This document shows, one piece after another, positions 22,701 through 32,290 of a stretch of 64,000 nt of DNA. Origin of the DNA: Mytilus galloprovincialis (lineage: Eukaryota > Mollusca > Bivalvia > Mytilida > Mytilidae). Under the pieces are notes generated by a model. It searched no databases. It was not told where the DNA came from and was given only the letters and a program-made list of their open reading frames with translations. Made by a program: the position numbers and the translations under genes. Where the stretch lies: the NCBI RefSeq assembly GCF_965363235.1, contig NC_134840.1, positions 86,610,916-86,674,915 of the forward strand. Reading direction: 5' to 3'. Position 1 is the stretch's first letter. Every line of letters begins with the position of its first letter.

Positions 22701-25700
22701 AATCGAGTGTAACACAAATATTAATAGTTTCTCGATCGTAAAATGTAACTTAACATATTTATAGAAATTGTTTTAAGCACTAAGAGGTGGATAATTATAC
22801 GCCCGTGATTGTCTCTAGTATGTATCAAGTTAAAACACAGATTACATGTACACCTTCTTTTTTTTTAAATTCAACCTGGTCCGAGATTGCTCTGGCGTCT
22901 GACGGATTTGCTTTGGGAAATTTATAAAATTTTCTTTTTGTTGAAATGAATGAAACATTTGACACCGGACTTTCAGTAAACAATTCAACAAGTGATTTGT
23001 TAGCAGTAAACCTCAATTATACATGCAGATTACAACTATTTGTTTCCTTACACAAGACATTTATTATAATTCAATATAAAAATAAGAAGATATGATTGCC
23101 AATAAGACTACTCTCCACCAGAGATCAAATGAAACAGAAGTTTTCAACTATAGGTCACCTTACAGCCTTAAACATATTTTAGCAAATCCATTTCATATAT
23201 GAAAAAAATTCTATTGGCCTGATTATGCACAAAACAAATAACAGAGAAACAAATAAGCGAATATAAAGAATAAATAGATATTTGCGATTGAAAATGATGT
23301 CCATGCAAACGATTACGTTTTTTTTTCTGTTTTTTTTTGGGGGGGGGGGGGATCATATGGCATCTGTTTGAAATTAATCAGTTAGTTGTCAGTAATGATT
23401 TTGTTTCACATTGGTAGCACAAAAGGGGGATGGTTAATTTTTTGCTACAACTGAATCAAATGAAGAATAGCATTACTTTTTTTTCAGTAAACTGATATGG
23501 CGGAAATGTGGTGGAAAAATTTTGTTTTGCAGTCGGGTCCTTCACACGGAATCATCTTTTCTATTGAACATGTTTCAGATTTACAAAAGCAATAAAACTC
23601 TTCAATTTCTTCTCCGATAATTTTTTCAAATAATCGTGCATGTCCATCTTGATTAGTGAAATATTTGTAAATGTTGATAGTTTATTAACAAGAAAACCTA
23701 AAAACTATAAATTGTCAACTGTCAAATATTGGCATGGTCGTTAAATGTCATATCCTTGACATTTATGTATACATCCGGTTACTTCGGTAAATTCCGTAAT
23801 TACGAGTATCTCGAAAACGTCGTTGAACCCATGCATCGATACAACTAATTGAAAGATGTCAAATTAATTAACAGATACTTAACGATTTTGCGGTATCGCA
23901 CTATAAACGTTTGAAGTCGGTTTGTTGGAGTTCCTGTCAATATAATACTTCCATGGTCAAAAGAATGAAATTACTTGTCCATAATACAAAACAATGTATA
24001 GGTATAGTAATAGCAAAATTGGTTTAATTTGCTGTTGAAAAAAAAAATGTTAAACCCCTGACCCCAGATTGTATTACTGATCAATGGAACAAATATTCTA
24101 AGCATACTTTCCAATAAAAAAATGGTTTTAAAAGCAAAACTTATTGGTGATTGACTCAGAAAAGCAGATGTAGTGTAAAAATTTTGTAATTATTAAGAAA
24201 TAGTTACTGTGACTTGGGAAAATTTTATTGAGTTTTAGTAATTTAATTTTGGTACAATTTTAATGTGTATTAGCTGATTCACCATTGTTTGCATAAAAAA
24301 ATAATTGACTTTCAATTTTTCTTAAACTAGACAGCAGATGATATACATTTTAAAAAAAGTTATTGAAAGATCTCAACATAGTGCCAGAAGTAAAACATTC
24401 CTATATTTATTCTTGAGGTAGTATTTTATAAACTTTTTATCTACTATTTCAGGTTGAAGAAGGAAACATTGAATACAAGGTATTTACTTTTTACAGTTAT
24501 TTGTCTTTCTTTCAATAGAAAACTAATCTTGTTAACTTCTTCATTTATGATTAGAAATTTGATCTCTTTAGAATGATCTGTTATGTGGATTTCCTCCGTT
24601 ATAATGAAACCAATGTTAAGGACAAAAGCATTGAAGGTTAATCAAGTATTAGAAAAAGTTGGAATCATATTTTAAGTAAAAAAGTACAAAAGTTTATGAA
24701 CTGAGAATATATTAAAATTCATGTTATAAATTATGTCAAGTACTCTGAACCCATGATTGATATATATACATTTATAAGACTTGTAAGGTTCTAAAAGTCT
24801 CCATCAGCATGATCAGTGTATCAACCAATTGGTGGTAGATCAAAAATAAATAAACTGCAAATGTATAGAGCCATCACATGTCATTTTCAACTTTTCTCTG
24901 TGGTATTAAAATGTGATCATATCAACTTTTAAAAGGCAAATACCGTATTTGCCTTTTATGAATTGATATGATCACATATTTTAAAAAATACAAAAAAATG
25001 GCGAGTAAGGAAAGAGATATGAAAACCACTGAACATTTAAGTGTTATTTAAAAATAACAGCTATTAATGGTTATTAAGTTTATAAAGTGGAACACCAAAA
25101 TGCAATGTATGGAAACACAAAATACAATTGACACTGAAACACATGTACACATATAGTATCATGAGACAAAAGATTTTGTACTGGTGGAAGAACATATTGC
25201 ATGTTTTATTTCTTTCCAAGTTCAAATGATGTTGCATATACTTCATTTAAGCATAACTTGCACTGTACTGTAAACATTTAGTGTCATTTATCATTACAAT
25301 ACTGTACATGTACAGACAGATATGTTGGCAAGTATTCTTTTCATGGTATTTTTATATGCCATGATTATGTATTTCATAATAAAAAAAGATTTTGAGAGCT
25401 TTTTTCATGCTTTTCTAGATGGAGCAAGAAATAGAAACAAGTACACAGAAGAAAAAAAACCAACTTTAAAAATACAATTTCATGTACATTTATTTATATA
25501 GGAATATTGAAATAAGTTGATTATTTTACAGTTAAAATTAGTGAATCCAACTGAATCCCGACTAGAGCATTTGATAACTCAGATGAAATGGAGGTTAGAA
25601 GAAGGAGAAGGGGAGGCAATCTATGAGATTGGTGTTGAAGATAATGGATTGTTAGCTGGATTGACCAAACCAGAGTTAGACAAGTCAATGGAAACCTTAC

Positions 25701-28700
25701 AAACTATGGCATTAAGGTTAGAATCTTTAAAAAGCACTGAAAATATTTATAGATAATCAAGTTTTCTACACGTTGATAACTTGAAATACAATGTATCAGT
25801 CATGAGCTTAAATGTGAATGATTCACTTTGTTTCAAGTGGCTGAAACTTTATGATAGCTCTGGTAGAAGAATTAATAATCTGTTTATTGTTCTAGTACAT
25901 ACAAGTACACACTGAACACATACATGTATCATAATTAACAGATTGGTATAAAATATTGTAAAATTGGTTCATTTGTAATAATATATAGATATAGGAAGTG
26001 CCAATGAGACAACTGTCCATCCAAGTAACAATTTATAAAAGTAAACCATTATAGGTTAAGGTACGGCCTTCAACACAGAGCTTTGGCTCGAACCGAACAG
26101 CAAGCTTTAAAGGGCCCCAAAAATTACTAGTGAAAAACCATTCAAACGGGAAAACCAATGGTCTAATCTATATAAAAACGAAAAACAAGAAAATGCACTA
26201 AATGTGTGATCAATAAAATAATGTAATGTACAGATGAATAAAAGAAGAAAAATGAAGAATATGCCTGACATAATAAAAACAATATTATTTTGAAGATTAA
26301 GATATACTAATACTGTATTTATCCTCTACCAGGAATTTTTTTTAATTTAATTCTCTCCTTGAAAATTAAAGAATGTCATGAGAAAAACCTTGAATTTTGA
26401 TTTACACTGAATTAAATTTTATTTATGAATATATTTTTAGATTAGGTGCCTCAACTTCAATATTGAGAGAAAGGACAATAGATGCAGAAGGGGGAGAAAA
26501 TCCAAGGCATGCTTTAGAAATTTTAGTCAGAAAAGTTCCAGAAGACCAACAGGTATAATTTAATTTTGGACTACAGTGGATTTATTTATTTTCGATGGTA
26601 CCAATTTTTCGTGGATTAGGGAAAACTTGCATGATCATGGATATTTATTTTCATGGTTTTGATGAAGTCTGCATATGAACCTATAAAAAAGTTGTCATTA
26701 GTTGAAATTTAATTTCCTGGTTCACCTATACCCATGAAATCAACGAAAATTGGTATCCCACGAATAATAATGAATCCATAGTATCAGATTATTGTCTATG
26801 ATATTGTTGCTCAGAAATATGATTAAAAAAATTACAATTTATTGTATACTTTGCTGCAGCATAAATAATATTTGTCTGAACTTTTGCCTTTTGTAGTTTA
26901 TTGATTTGAGACTAGCAGTCCTTGGAAATGTAGATGCTGGGAAGAGTACTTTACTTGGTGTATTAACTCAGGGAGAATTAGACAATGGACGAGGGAGAGC
27001 AAGACTAAATCTGTTCCGTCATTTACACGAAATACAGTCTGGAAGGACATCCAGTATAAGTCATGAGATTCTAGGATTTAATGGAAAAGGGGAGGTAATT
27101 GTTGGATTGATATTGTGTTCAAAATTACTATGATTCCACAAAAATGGAGAAAAAGTATAGAATTCTTAATACTTCATCTCATTTACAGATTAGCTTCTAA
27201 ACATAAGATTTTTGAAATGTATTATGAGGTACTCAAATATATAACACATTTCCTTAGTTTTATATTTGTATTTTTTATAGACTAAGGCTGTGTTAACACT
27301 TCAGGTTTAAACAAGTTTGAAACAAGTTTACCGGTAATAGAAATTTTAAACATTGATTATAACTGAATACCGTGTTTATGCTGGAAACACTCGCGGCTTT
27401 TAATTAACTTTTGAATATAGAATTGAATACATGTTAAACAATTGATATGTTTTTCTTTCATAGATGTAAACAATACAACTTGTGTACACAAAAAAAATGC
27501 TATACATGGGCAGTGTGAACGCAGCCTTACTGTTATAATTTTAATTTCAGATAATTAACTACAGTGAGTCAAGGACAGTGGAAGAAATTTGTGAAAACTC
27601 CACCAAACTTATAACATTGATAGACTTAGCTGGACATCATAAATATCTCAAAACCACCATCTTTGGATTGACTGGTTATGCTCCAGATTTCGCCATGCTT
27701 GTTGTTAGTGCAAACACTGGGCTAGGTAAGATAACACACATAGATCTGCTTGTTTCATTACAGATTTACTTTATTAAGGTATCATAGATTAATATCCATT
27801 GGTAAGACAGAATATATTGGTATGTGTATATTTATAACTTTAAAAAAAAAGAAAGAAATATTTAACTGTTGTCAATAGATATAAGAAGAGGGGCATGAGT
27901 GCCAATAAGACAACTATAAAGTATGGCCTTCAACACAGAGCCTTGGCTCACAACAAACAGCAAGCTACCCAAATATGACTAGTGAAAAACCATTCAAACC
28001 AGAAAACCAAAGGTCTAATCTACATAAAAAACAAGAAACACTTATGAACCACATCAACAAAGGACAATAACTGAACATCAGGTTCCTGACTTAGGACAGG
28101 TGCAAACAAATGCAGCGTGTTTTAAAGTTTTAATAAGTACCAACCTTCACCCTTATCTGAAACAGTGATATGAATATAAATGATACATAAGTGACTTGTG
28201 TCTTAATAATATCAATGACATAATGCGTTAAATTTACAAGTGTGGAGTACAGTTAGTCTTATAATAAATTATTATAGATGTACAATTTTTTCTCCAGTTT
28301 CCTTCACCAGTAATTGACTGTTATTATTATACAAATATTGAGAAATCATTAATTTATTTTGAGGGTTAAAATTGTGATTGATTGAAGAAAATTTGATATT
28401 TTTATATAATTTAATTTATTGACTGTTCAAATTTTCAAATAAAATTGTACGTTAGGAAATATCCATTACATAATGACACCACTATACTATTTATTTTTTT
28501 CAGCTGGTACAACCAAAGAACACTTAGGATTTACATTAGCTTTAAAAGTGCCAGTATTTGTAGTTGTAACAAAAATAGACAAATGTAGAAGATTTGTGTT
28601 AGAAAGAACAGTCAGTCAACTGGAAAAAATATTAAAATCTCCTGGTTGTAAAAAAGTTCCTTTAAGGATTAAATCTGACGATGACGCTATTACTGCTGCT

Positions 28701-31700
28701 ACTAATTTTGATTCTGACACGTAAGTACCAAGATTTGTAAAAGGAAATCACTTTTTCAACGGTATTGATAAAGACATATTCCCTTTCTTTCAAAACACAT
28801 CCTATCAAATTGAGACATTTGACATTTGTATGCCCCTGCCATAGTGAACATGGCATTAAGTTTTGCCCTTGTTGTCTGAAAATCTGTTTACACATTTGTA
28901 TTCCCCTAAATTTGTTACCATTCTCTAATTTAAGTTTACCTCAACAAAATGTTATGAAACTTTAACACAATGCTAACTACCACAAAACTCAGGTCAAGTA
29001 CAATTTGAGTAGCATCATTTTCACCATTCTTGAGTAATGTCCCTTTATAACTTTATATGCAAGCCAAGGCATTTTCACATTCCCCATTTATTTCAATTAT
29101 TTTAATCTTTCAATTATCTATAAGTGCATTTACATGTATTTTTTGTTTCTTTATAAGAAAATTCATGTCCTTCATTTGATTCAACTTGGAATCTATATTT
29201 CTACCCCGCTTACTTTAAAACATTTGAAAAATTATTTTTAATCATCAAGATATAACTATTGTTATCACATTATCTTTCAGAATCACACCAATATTTACAG
29301 TGTCCAGTGTAACTGGTAAACACTTAGATCTGCTGACTAAATTCCTCAATGTTCTCCCACCAATGAAAAATGTTCAAGAAAGAGAAAAGTTAAAACAACA
29401 TCATACAGAATATCAGGTATAGTCCAAATGTGTTTCTGCAAAATAGTACATGTACTTTCATCGGGACAGTTTAACAGTTGCATATAGCTGTTTGAAATGT
29501 TCTACTCTGATCAAATGAAAATTAATTCAGAATATTGTTTCATTTTTTTTACGTTCTACTTTTAACACCAAGGTTATGAGTTTTAGAAACTAGATGCTTA
29601 TGAATTTTTTGTTCTCTTCTAATAATGGTTGTAACACAGTGTGTACAGATTCACTTTTATTAACTGTGAAATTTGTTCTGACTAATCTTTTAATTGTTTG
29701 TAGATTGACTGTATGTTCTCAGTACCAGGGGTTGGAACTGTTGTTGGTGGTACAATACATAGGTAAGAAATTAGTATAACTTTGAGGGATATATTTGAAA
29801 GTATAAAACAAAAGTAAAAGTGACTGACTTCCTTGTTTTCTGATTATCAAAAATTACAAATTAAAATTAAGTCACAACAACCCAACATCAACATAAAGTG
29901 ATTATTTCAACAATACAATGTATATCACTTAGTAAGCACTTTTAACAACCAAATGTTCGACATATTGTAATGAATTTTGTACCATATGGGAGTTATTGGA
30001 TTGAAAGAACTAAATTATTGTGTACATAAATTTAAAGGTATGTCTTATTTTGATATAAAATTGAGAATAGAAATTGGAATGTGTCAAAGAGACAACAACC
30101 CAACCAATGAGTAGATAAAAAACAAAGGCCACCAAGGGATCTTCAACACAGTGAGTACATTGCGCACCCAAAGACGTAATCAGCTTGTAAATTTAATTTT
30201 TTTTTGTTGCTTATTGCATTGATATTTCCTTTATAACAAGAATTAAGTTACATTTGTCTATTATTATAGGGGTTCCATAAAAGAAGGTGAAGCTTTACAA
30301 TTAGGACCATTAGAAGATGGATCTTTTACCAAAGTTTATGTGAAATCAGTATATAGAAATCGACTTCCTTGTCGTTTGATACAAGCAGGACAAACTGCAA
30401 CTGTTGCTTTAAACAATGTTAAAAGAGAAGTCCTCAGAAAGGTAATTTGTATAGATATATAAATTATACATAGACAACTTAATTACCTCACCTTAAAAAT
30501 ATGTCGGTGTATAAAATATCTCATAATACTTGATTTTACCACTATCAAAAATTTAATAACAGCTATAGAAAGAATGTTTCCATCAAGTCAAAAGATCTTT
30601 GACATGCTTAAATATATGGAAAACTTCATCCTTAATTTATAGAGTTTTTCAGAAAAACAAACTATTTTACAGCTGAACTTCATTATGTCAAAGGGAAACA
30701 GACAAAAAAGTATTCAACACATCAAAAACTTTCATTTGGTCAAAGTGGGTCATTATAAATTTGGTATTGAAGAAACACAGTTTGTGATAGGTTAAAATGT
30801 ATTGATCAAACTTGAAATTTACTTGGACCAAGAAATTACCCTGACTCAATCAAGTTTTAGGAACAATGAGGTTTGACTCTAACTCAATTTAAACAAAATA
30901 ACAAAGAATGAATAGCATTTTGTGTAGATGGATAGCTACAGTGTCACAAAACCTACCAAATAACAACTATTTATGAAAAACGCATTTAGGAACTTTAAAA
31001 AAATTTCAAAAATTCTTCAGATCATAAAAAATTCAAATTTGAAAGTTATTAATTGATATATGATCTTTAAACTCATTTGTTGAGCACAAATGACTGACAT
31101 CTATTATATTACAGGGTATGGTACTACTAAGTCCTGAAGTACAACCATCAGTATGTTACCAGTTTGAAGCTGATGTTTTCTTATTATTCCATACAAACAA
31201 AATAACTAAAGGATTTGAAACAACTTTATATGTTGGAAGTGTTTGTCAGATCTGCAGAATAGAAAAGATATATCAAAAGGTAAAACTAGATGTTTCTTTT
31301 CGTTAATTTAATGTAAAATTATTATATGTCTCAGAGAAAACATCCCACCAAAGGTCTGGTGATAAGGAAAAGAAAAATGTTTAGCAATAAACTGTTTTGA
31401 ATTTGACCCTATAGAATGAAAATAATGAGTTCAAACATATGAAACTATAAAATAGTTGTAGCTAAATACTAAGTATCTGAATTACAACTTAATGAAATGC
31501 TAAGTAAGAATTAGAATTAAAGAGAAGATAAAAGTAGTAATGCAACAAGTTCATTTGAAAGGAAATATTTCTGTATATTCACAATGAAACTTATACTCAA
31601 ACTTTGTTTTTTATTTCACAGGATTCTATAAGGACAAGTGAGAAAGCTCAAGTCTTGTTCAGATTTATAAAACAGCCTGAGCATATAACCGTAGGATCAC

Positions 31701-31834
31701 GGCTCTTGTTTAGACAAGGTGTAACCAAGGGAATGGGAGAAGTTATAAAGATATACTCTATACTAGACGATAATTCTAACACCTCCAGCGACGAGACAGA
31801 GAATGGAATGTTTGTGGATGCACAGAACAGCTGA
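16670..31834 (+). CDS. GTPBP2: GTP-binding protein 2, complete 12-exon gene
   Basis: Joining 12 exons (16670-16735, 24453-24479, 25532-25716, 26441-26552, 26897-27094, 27551-27725, 28504-28720, 29281-29416, 29704-29762, 30270-30441, 31115-31279, 31622-31834) gives 574 residues in one frame, with GT-AG at every junction. The protein has the elongation-factor-like GTPase motifs: P-loop GNVDAGKST (140-148), switch I around T181, DLAGH (221-225), TKID (277-280) and SSVTG (335-339). Domain II and III-like beta barrels follow. [18 protein letters not shown] and the [14 protein letters not shown] region match GTPBP2 rather than GTPBP1. In mammals GTPBP2 works with Pelota in rescuing stalled ribosomes in the cytosol. 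Human GTPBP2 is about 602 residues; the difference is a shorter N terminus. The start ATG at 16670 follows an in-frame TAA at 16661. Confidence 0.96.
16890..18565 (+). mobile_element. 5'-truncated LINE in GTPBP2 intron 1 with heptamer tail
   Basis: The ORF at 16922-18010 is followed by a 3' UTR of about 0.5 kb with an internal imperfect duplication (the words TCCCTTGATGA and CCCTTGATGACC). It ends in a tail of about three TAATGTC heptamers at 18532-18560. The 5' boundary near 16890 is judged only from where protein similarity stops. Confidence 0.7.
16922..18010 (+). CDS. LINE ORF, 3' third of reverse transcriptase protein, 5' truncated
   Basis: A 362-codon frame, in GTPBP2 intron 1 and in gene-sense orientation. 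It begins in the thumb region of a non-LTR reverse transcriptase (TYKYLGIHF) and continues through [11 protein letters not shown] and [22 protein letters not shown]. It ends with a Cys/His cluster C-x2-C-x8-H-x4-C around 294-312. The palm with the catalytic Asp pair is absent. In-frame codons run upstream to about 16890, so the initial Leu is not a real start. It is a dead-on-arrival LINE copy with no frameshifts, so a fairly young insertion. It is the same lineage as the relic at 8869-9930. Confidence 0.8.
   Translation: MINKYDFMLNGVKLECVKTYKYLGIHFCASGSFTVAQDELYKKALKAYFKLSKDFLSLHPSVKTSMHVFDHTIKPILLYSCEIWGAFNPMSSKYRNGIFSFDHIYSKLPAEKLHTKFCKFILGAPKKSTNFAVLTELGRLPIYFNMIKAMTKYYYRLEKSDTNFPLLYNAFIESKKLYESKKPSWYMSSEKLLSLINNYQISSDMAKPIDNRKLRIAMLKDWEKNLKTHSEGKLCTYVTFKANFGCEKYLDIVKKFEDRRSLTRFRISAHHLLIERGRYSNTPRHNRVCKRCCSNEVEDETHFLFNCDSLSDQRKDMITMINNCCKNFQYLDPKQKLIWLMNNEDENLLSELCMFIKKYEKF
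18566..19237. other. Intron sequence, nothing recognised
   Basis: AT-rich GTPBP2 intron 1 sequence without visible element ends. Confidence 0.4.
19254..19426 (+). mobile_element. 173-bp Penelope-type insertion carrying a hammerhead motif
   Basis: The segment is flanked by identical 16-bp copies of TATAAATGTATGTTCC (19238-19253 and 19427-19442), a target-site duplication. Its only recognisable content is the hammerhead motif. Penelope-like elements are known to carry such motifs next to a TGATGAAGG...CCGAAAC signature, so this is probably a very short non-autonomous derivative. Confidence 0.75.
19330..19370 (+). ncRNA. Hammerhead ribozyme-like motif, Penelope type
   Basis: GCCT, CTGATGA (19334-19340), one extra A, stem II GGTCC/GGACC with a T5 loop, GAAA (19357-19360), palindromic ACCGGT-type stem III, GTC (19364-19366) and AGGC follow in order. 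GCCT and AGGC pair as stem I. The extra A before stem II and the two-base-pair stem III could make it weak, or active only as a dimer. Confidence 0.7.
19853..20110. mobile_element. Short MITE with ATACCTGCCAACT ends
   Basis: ATACCTGCCAACT near 19854 and its reverse complement AGTTGGCAGGTAT near 20098-20110 bound about 258 bp of slightly GC-richer sequence. No target duplication could be fixed and no transposase is present. Confidence 0.55.
20582..21852. mobile_element. Non-autonomous hAT transposon, 1271 bp
   Basis: It starts CAGGGATGGGGTAATTG and ends in the inverse of CAGACTTGGGGTCAATT. It is flanked by exact 8-bp duplications CCTGATAC (20574-20581 and 21853-21860). Both ends are filled with reiterated TGTAATGTGTAAT-like subterminal words on opposing strands, as in hAT elements where transposase binds. 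No transposase frame is present. It lies in GTPBP2 intron 1. Confidence 0.88.
22146..23955. mobile_element. 1.8-kb DNA element with perfect 32-bp terminal inverted repeats
   Basis: Both ends begin CATGGAAGTATTATATTGAC and stay identical to AACTCCAAC (32 bp). GTCAAAA flanks each side (22139-22145 and 23956-23962). The interior contains a nested repeat copy (23083-23165), a poly-T/poly-G tract (23317-23351) and a coding-like minus-strand stretch (22840-23010). No transposase is recognised. The 7-bp duplication does not fit hAT (8), Tc1 (2) or piggyBac (4). Confidence 0.85.
23083..23165 (+). repeat. Mytilid dispersed repeat fragment
   Basis: The words ATTGCCAATAAGACTACTCTCC and CAACTATAGGTCACCTTACAG, in parts, match in reverse at 2290-2440 and are related to 25985-26200, 27878-28130 and 30064-30180. 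Confidence 0.6.
23963..24452. other. End of GTPBP2 intron 1
   Basis: AT-rich intron sequence with no recognised element, ending at the TTTCAG acceptor of the microexon. Confidence 0.5.
24453..24479 (+). CDS. GTPBP2: GTPBP2 exon 2, 27-nt microexon (residues 23-31)
   Basis: Nine codons reading VEEGNIEYK lie between a TTTCAG acceptor and a GTATTT donor. The exon is in phase 0 on both sides, so skipping it would keep the frame. Confidence 0.92.
24908..24983. repeat. Long imperfect palindrome in GTPBP2 intron 2
   Basis: AAAATGTGATCATATCAA... and ...TTGATATGATCACATATTTT face each other around AAATACCGTATTT, giving arms of about 36 bases. It could be a tiny foldback element or a structured RNA segment. 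Confidence 0.7.
25532..25716 (+). CDS. GTPBP2: GTPBP2 exon 3 (residues 32-93)
   Basis: Encodes the conserved N-terminal domain with [19 protein letters not shown] and [10 protein letters not shown]. It is bounded by TTACAG and a GTTAGA donor; the last codon (AG) is completed in exon 4. Confidence 0.93.
25985..26200 (+). repeat. Mytilid dispersed repeat in GTPBP2 intron 3
   Basis: Carries GTGCCAATGAGACAACTGTCC, GGCCTTCAACACAGAGC and AACCATTCAAACGGGAAAAC words in part. A related copy is at 27878-28130. The family is abundant in mussels as I remember it. Confidence 0.6.
26441..26552 (+). CDS. GTPBP2: GTPBP2 exon 4 (residues 93-130)
   Basis: Encodes [14 protein letters not shown] and ends [10 protein letters not shown] before a GTATAA donor. 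It corresponds to the LRERE...VRKVPDNQQ region before the GTPase domain of vertebrate GTPBP2. Confidence 0.93.
26574..26781. mobile_element. Tc1/mariner-like MITE, 208 bp, TA flanks
   Basis: Ends CAGTGGATT and (inverse) CTATGGATT are flanked by TA on both sides. The inverted similarity continues through GGTACCAATTTTTCGTGG versus the inverse of CGAAAATTGGTATCCCACG. No coding capacity. It lies in GTPBP2 intron 4. Confidence 0.7.
26897..27094 (+). CDS. GTPBP2: GTPBP2 exon 5 (residues 131-196), P-loop and switch I
   Basis: Encodes the P-loop GNVDAGKST, the [17 protein letters not shown] helix region and SGRTSS of switch I, with the candidate magnesium-binding Thr at 181. Confidence 0.96.
27295..27527. 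mobile_element. MITE with AGGCTGYGTTMACACT ends next to an acceptor site
   Basis: AGGCTGTGTTAACACT at the left and the inverse AGTGTGAACGCAGCCT at the right, flanked by TA (27293-27294, 27528-27529). The right end lies 23 bp before GTPBP2 exon 6, leaving little room for the branch point outside the MITE. Confidence 0.7.
27551..27725 (+). CDS. GTPBP2: GTPBP2 exon 6 (residues 197-255), G3 motif
   Basis: Encodes [19 protein letters not shown] with the G3 motif DxxGH. Its acceptor lies only 23 bp after the end of a MITE (27295-27527). The donor is GTAAGA. Confidence 0.96.
27878..28130 (+). repeat. Mytilid dispersed repeat in GTPBP2 intron 6
   Basis: Shares GAGTGCCAATAAGACAACT, GGCCTTCAACACAGAGCC and GTCTAATCTACAT words with 25985-26200. 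A shorter, more diverged copy is at 30064-30180 in intron 9. Confidence 0.6.
28504..28720 (+). CDS. GTPBP2: GTPBP2 exon 7 (residues 255-327), G4 motif
   Basis: Starts with [18 protein letters not shown] and contains the guanine-specificity motif TKID at 277-280. It ends before a GTAAGT donor. Confidence 0.96.
29281..29416 (+). CDS. GTPBP2: GTPBP2 exon 8 (residues 327-372)
   Basis: Encodes [17 protein letters not shown], including the G5-like SSVTG, and ends TEYQ before a GTATAG donor. Confidence 0.95.
29704..29762 (+). CDS. GTPBP2: GTPBP2 exon 9 (residues 373-392)
   Basis: A 59-bp exon encoding [17 protein letters not shown], the first strand of the domain II-like barrel, with a GTAAGA donor. 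Confidence 0.94.
30270..30441 (+). CDS. GTPBP2: GTPBP2 exon 10 (residues 392-449)
   Basis: Encodes the rest of the second domain, including [20 protein letters not shown], and ends LRK before a GTAATT donor. Confidence 0.95.
31115..31279 (+). CDS. GTPBP2: GTPBP2 exon 11 (residues 450-504)
   Basis: Begins [20 protein letters not shown], the start of the third beta-barrel domain, and ends EKIYQK before a GTAAAA donor. Confidence 0.95.
31622..31834 (+). CDS. GTPBP2: GTPBP2 exon 12 and stop (residues 505-574)
   Basis: Encodes [19 protein letters not shown] and the conserved [15 protein letters not shown] short acidic, poorly conserved tail follows, ending in TGA at 31832-31834. Confidence 0.96.
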   Translation, partial: DSIRTSEKAQVLFRFIKQPEHITVGSRLLFRQGVTKGMGEVIKIYSILDDNSNTSSDETENGMFVDAQNS

Positions 31835-32290
31835 TGTTAAATATATTTAGAAAGACTTTGTACTTAAGTATGTCAACTTAATGAGTTTTATTTAAGATTT
31901 TTATTTGATAACCGTGTAAGCTGTGTTGCTTGGGTTAATCTCTTTTATAGGTTTTATACTAAATTTTGTTTATGAGAAATAAAACCTGCTCAGTTTCAGG
32001 GAATAATCATTTGAGTGTTTGAGCAAATATTGATGTTGTAAAATGCTGTAGTCAGATGTTAATATTCTCTTGTCGGAAAGTTGATTCTCTCTTGTCATGT
32101 GAATTTTTTTTGGTATTGGTTGTATATCAGGTTTTATTATATTTAAGTAAACAATTATTTTATGAAGGTTCGTCTCGTTAATTTTTGCTGTGATATATTT
32201 TTTTTGGTTTAAACTTTTAACCTGTAGAAAGATATTATTTTCATTTTATCACTGGAGATTTCAGTCAATAAATGAAAGTTATATTTAATA
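31835..32290 (+). other. GTPBP2: Probable GTPBP2 3' UTR with two poly(A) signals
   Basis: AATAAA occurs at 31978-31983 and 32267-32272, 144 and 433 bases after the stop codon. Either could direct 3' end formation. Further AATAAA words downstream (for example near 33512) mean a longer UTR cannot be excluded. Confidence 0.5.
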
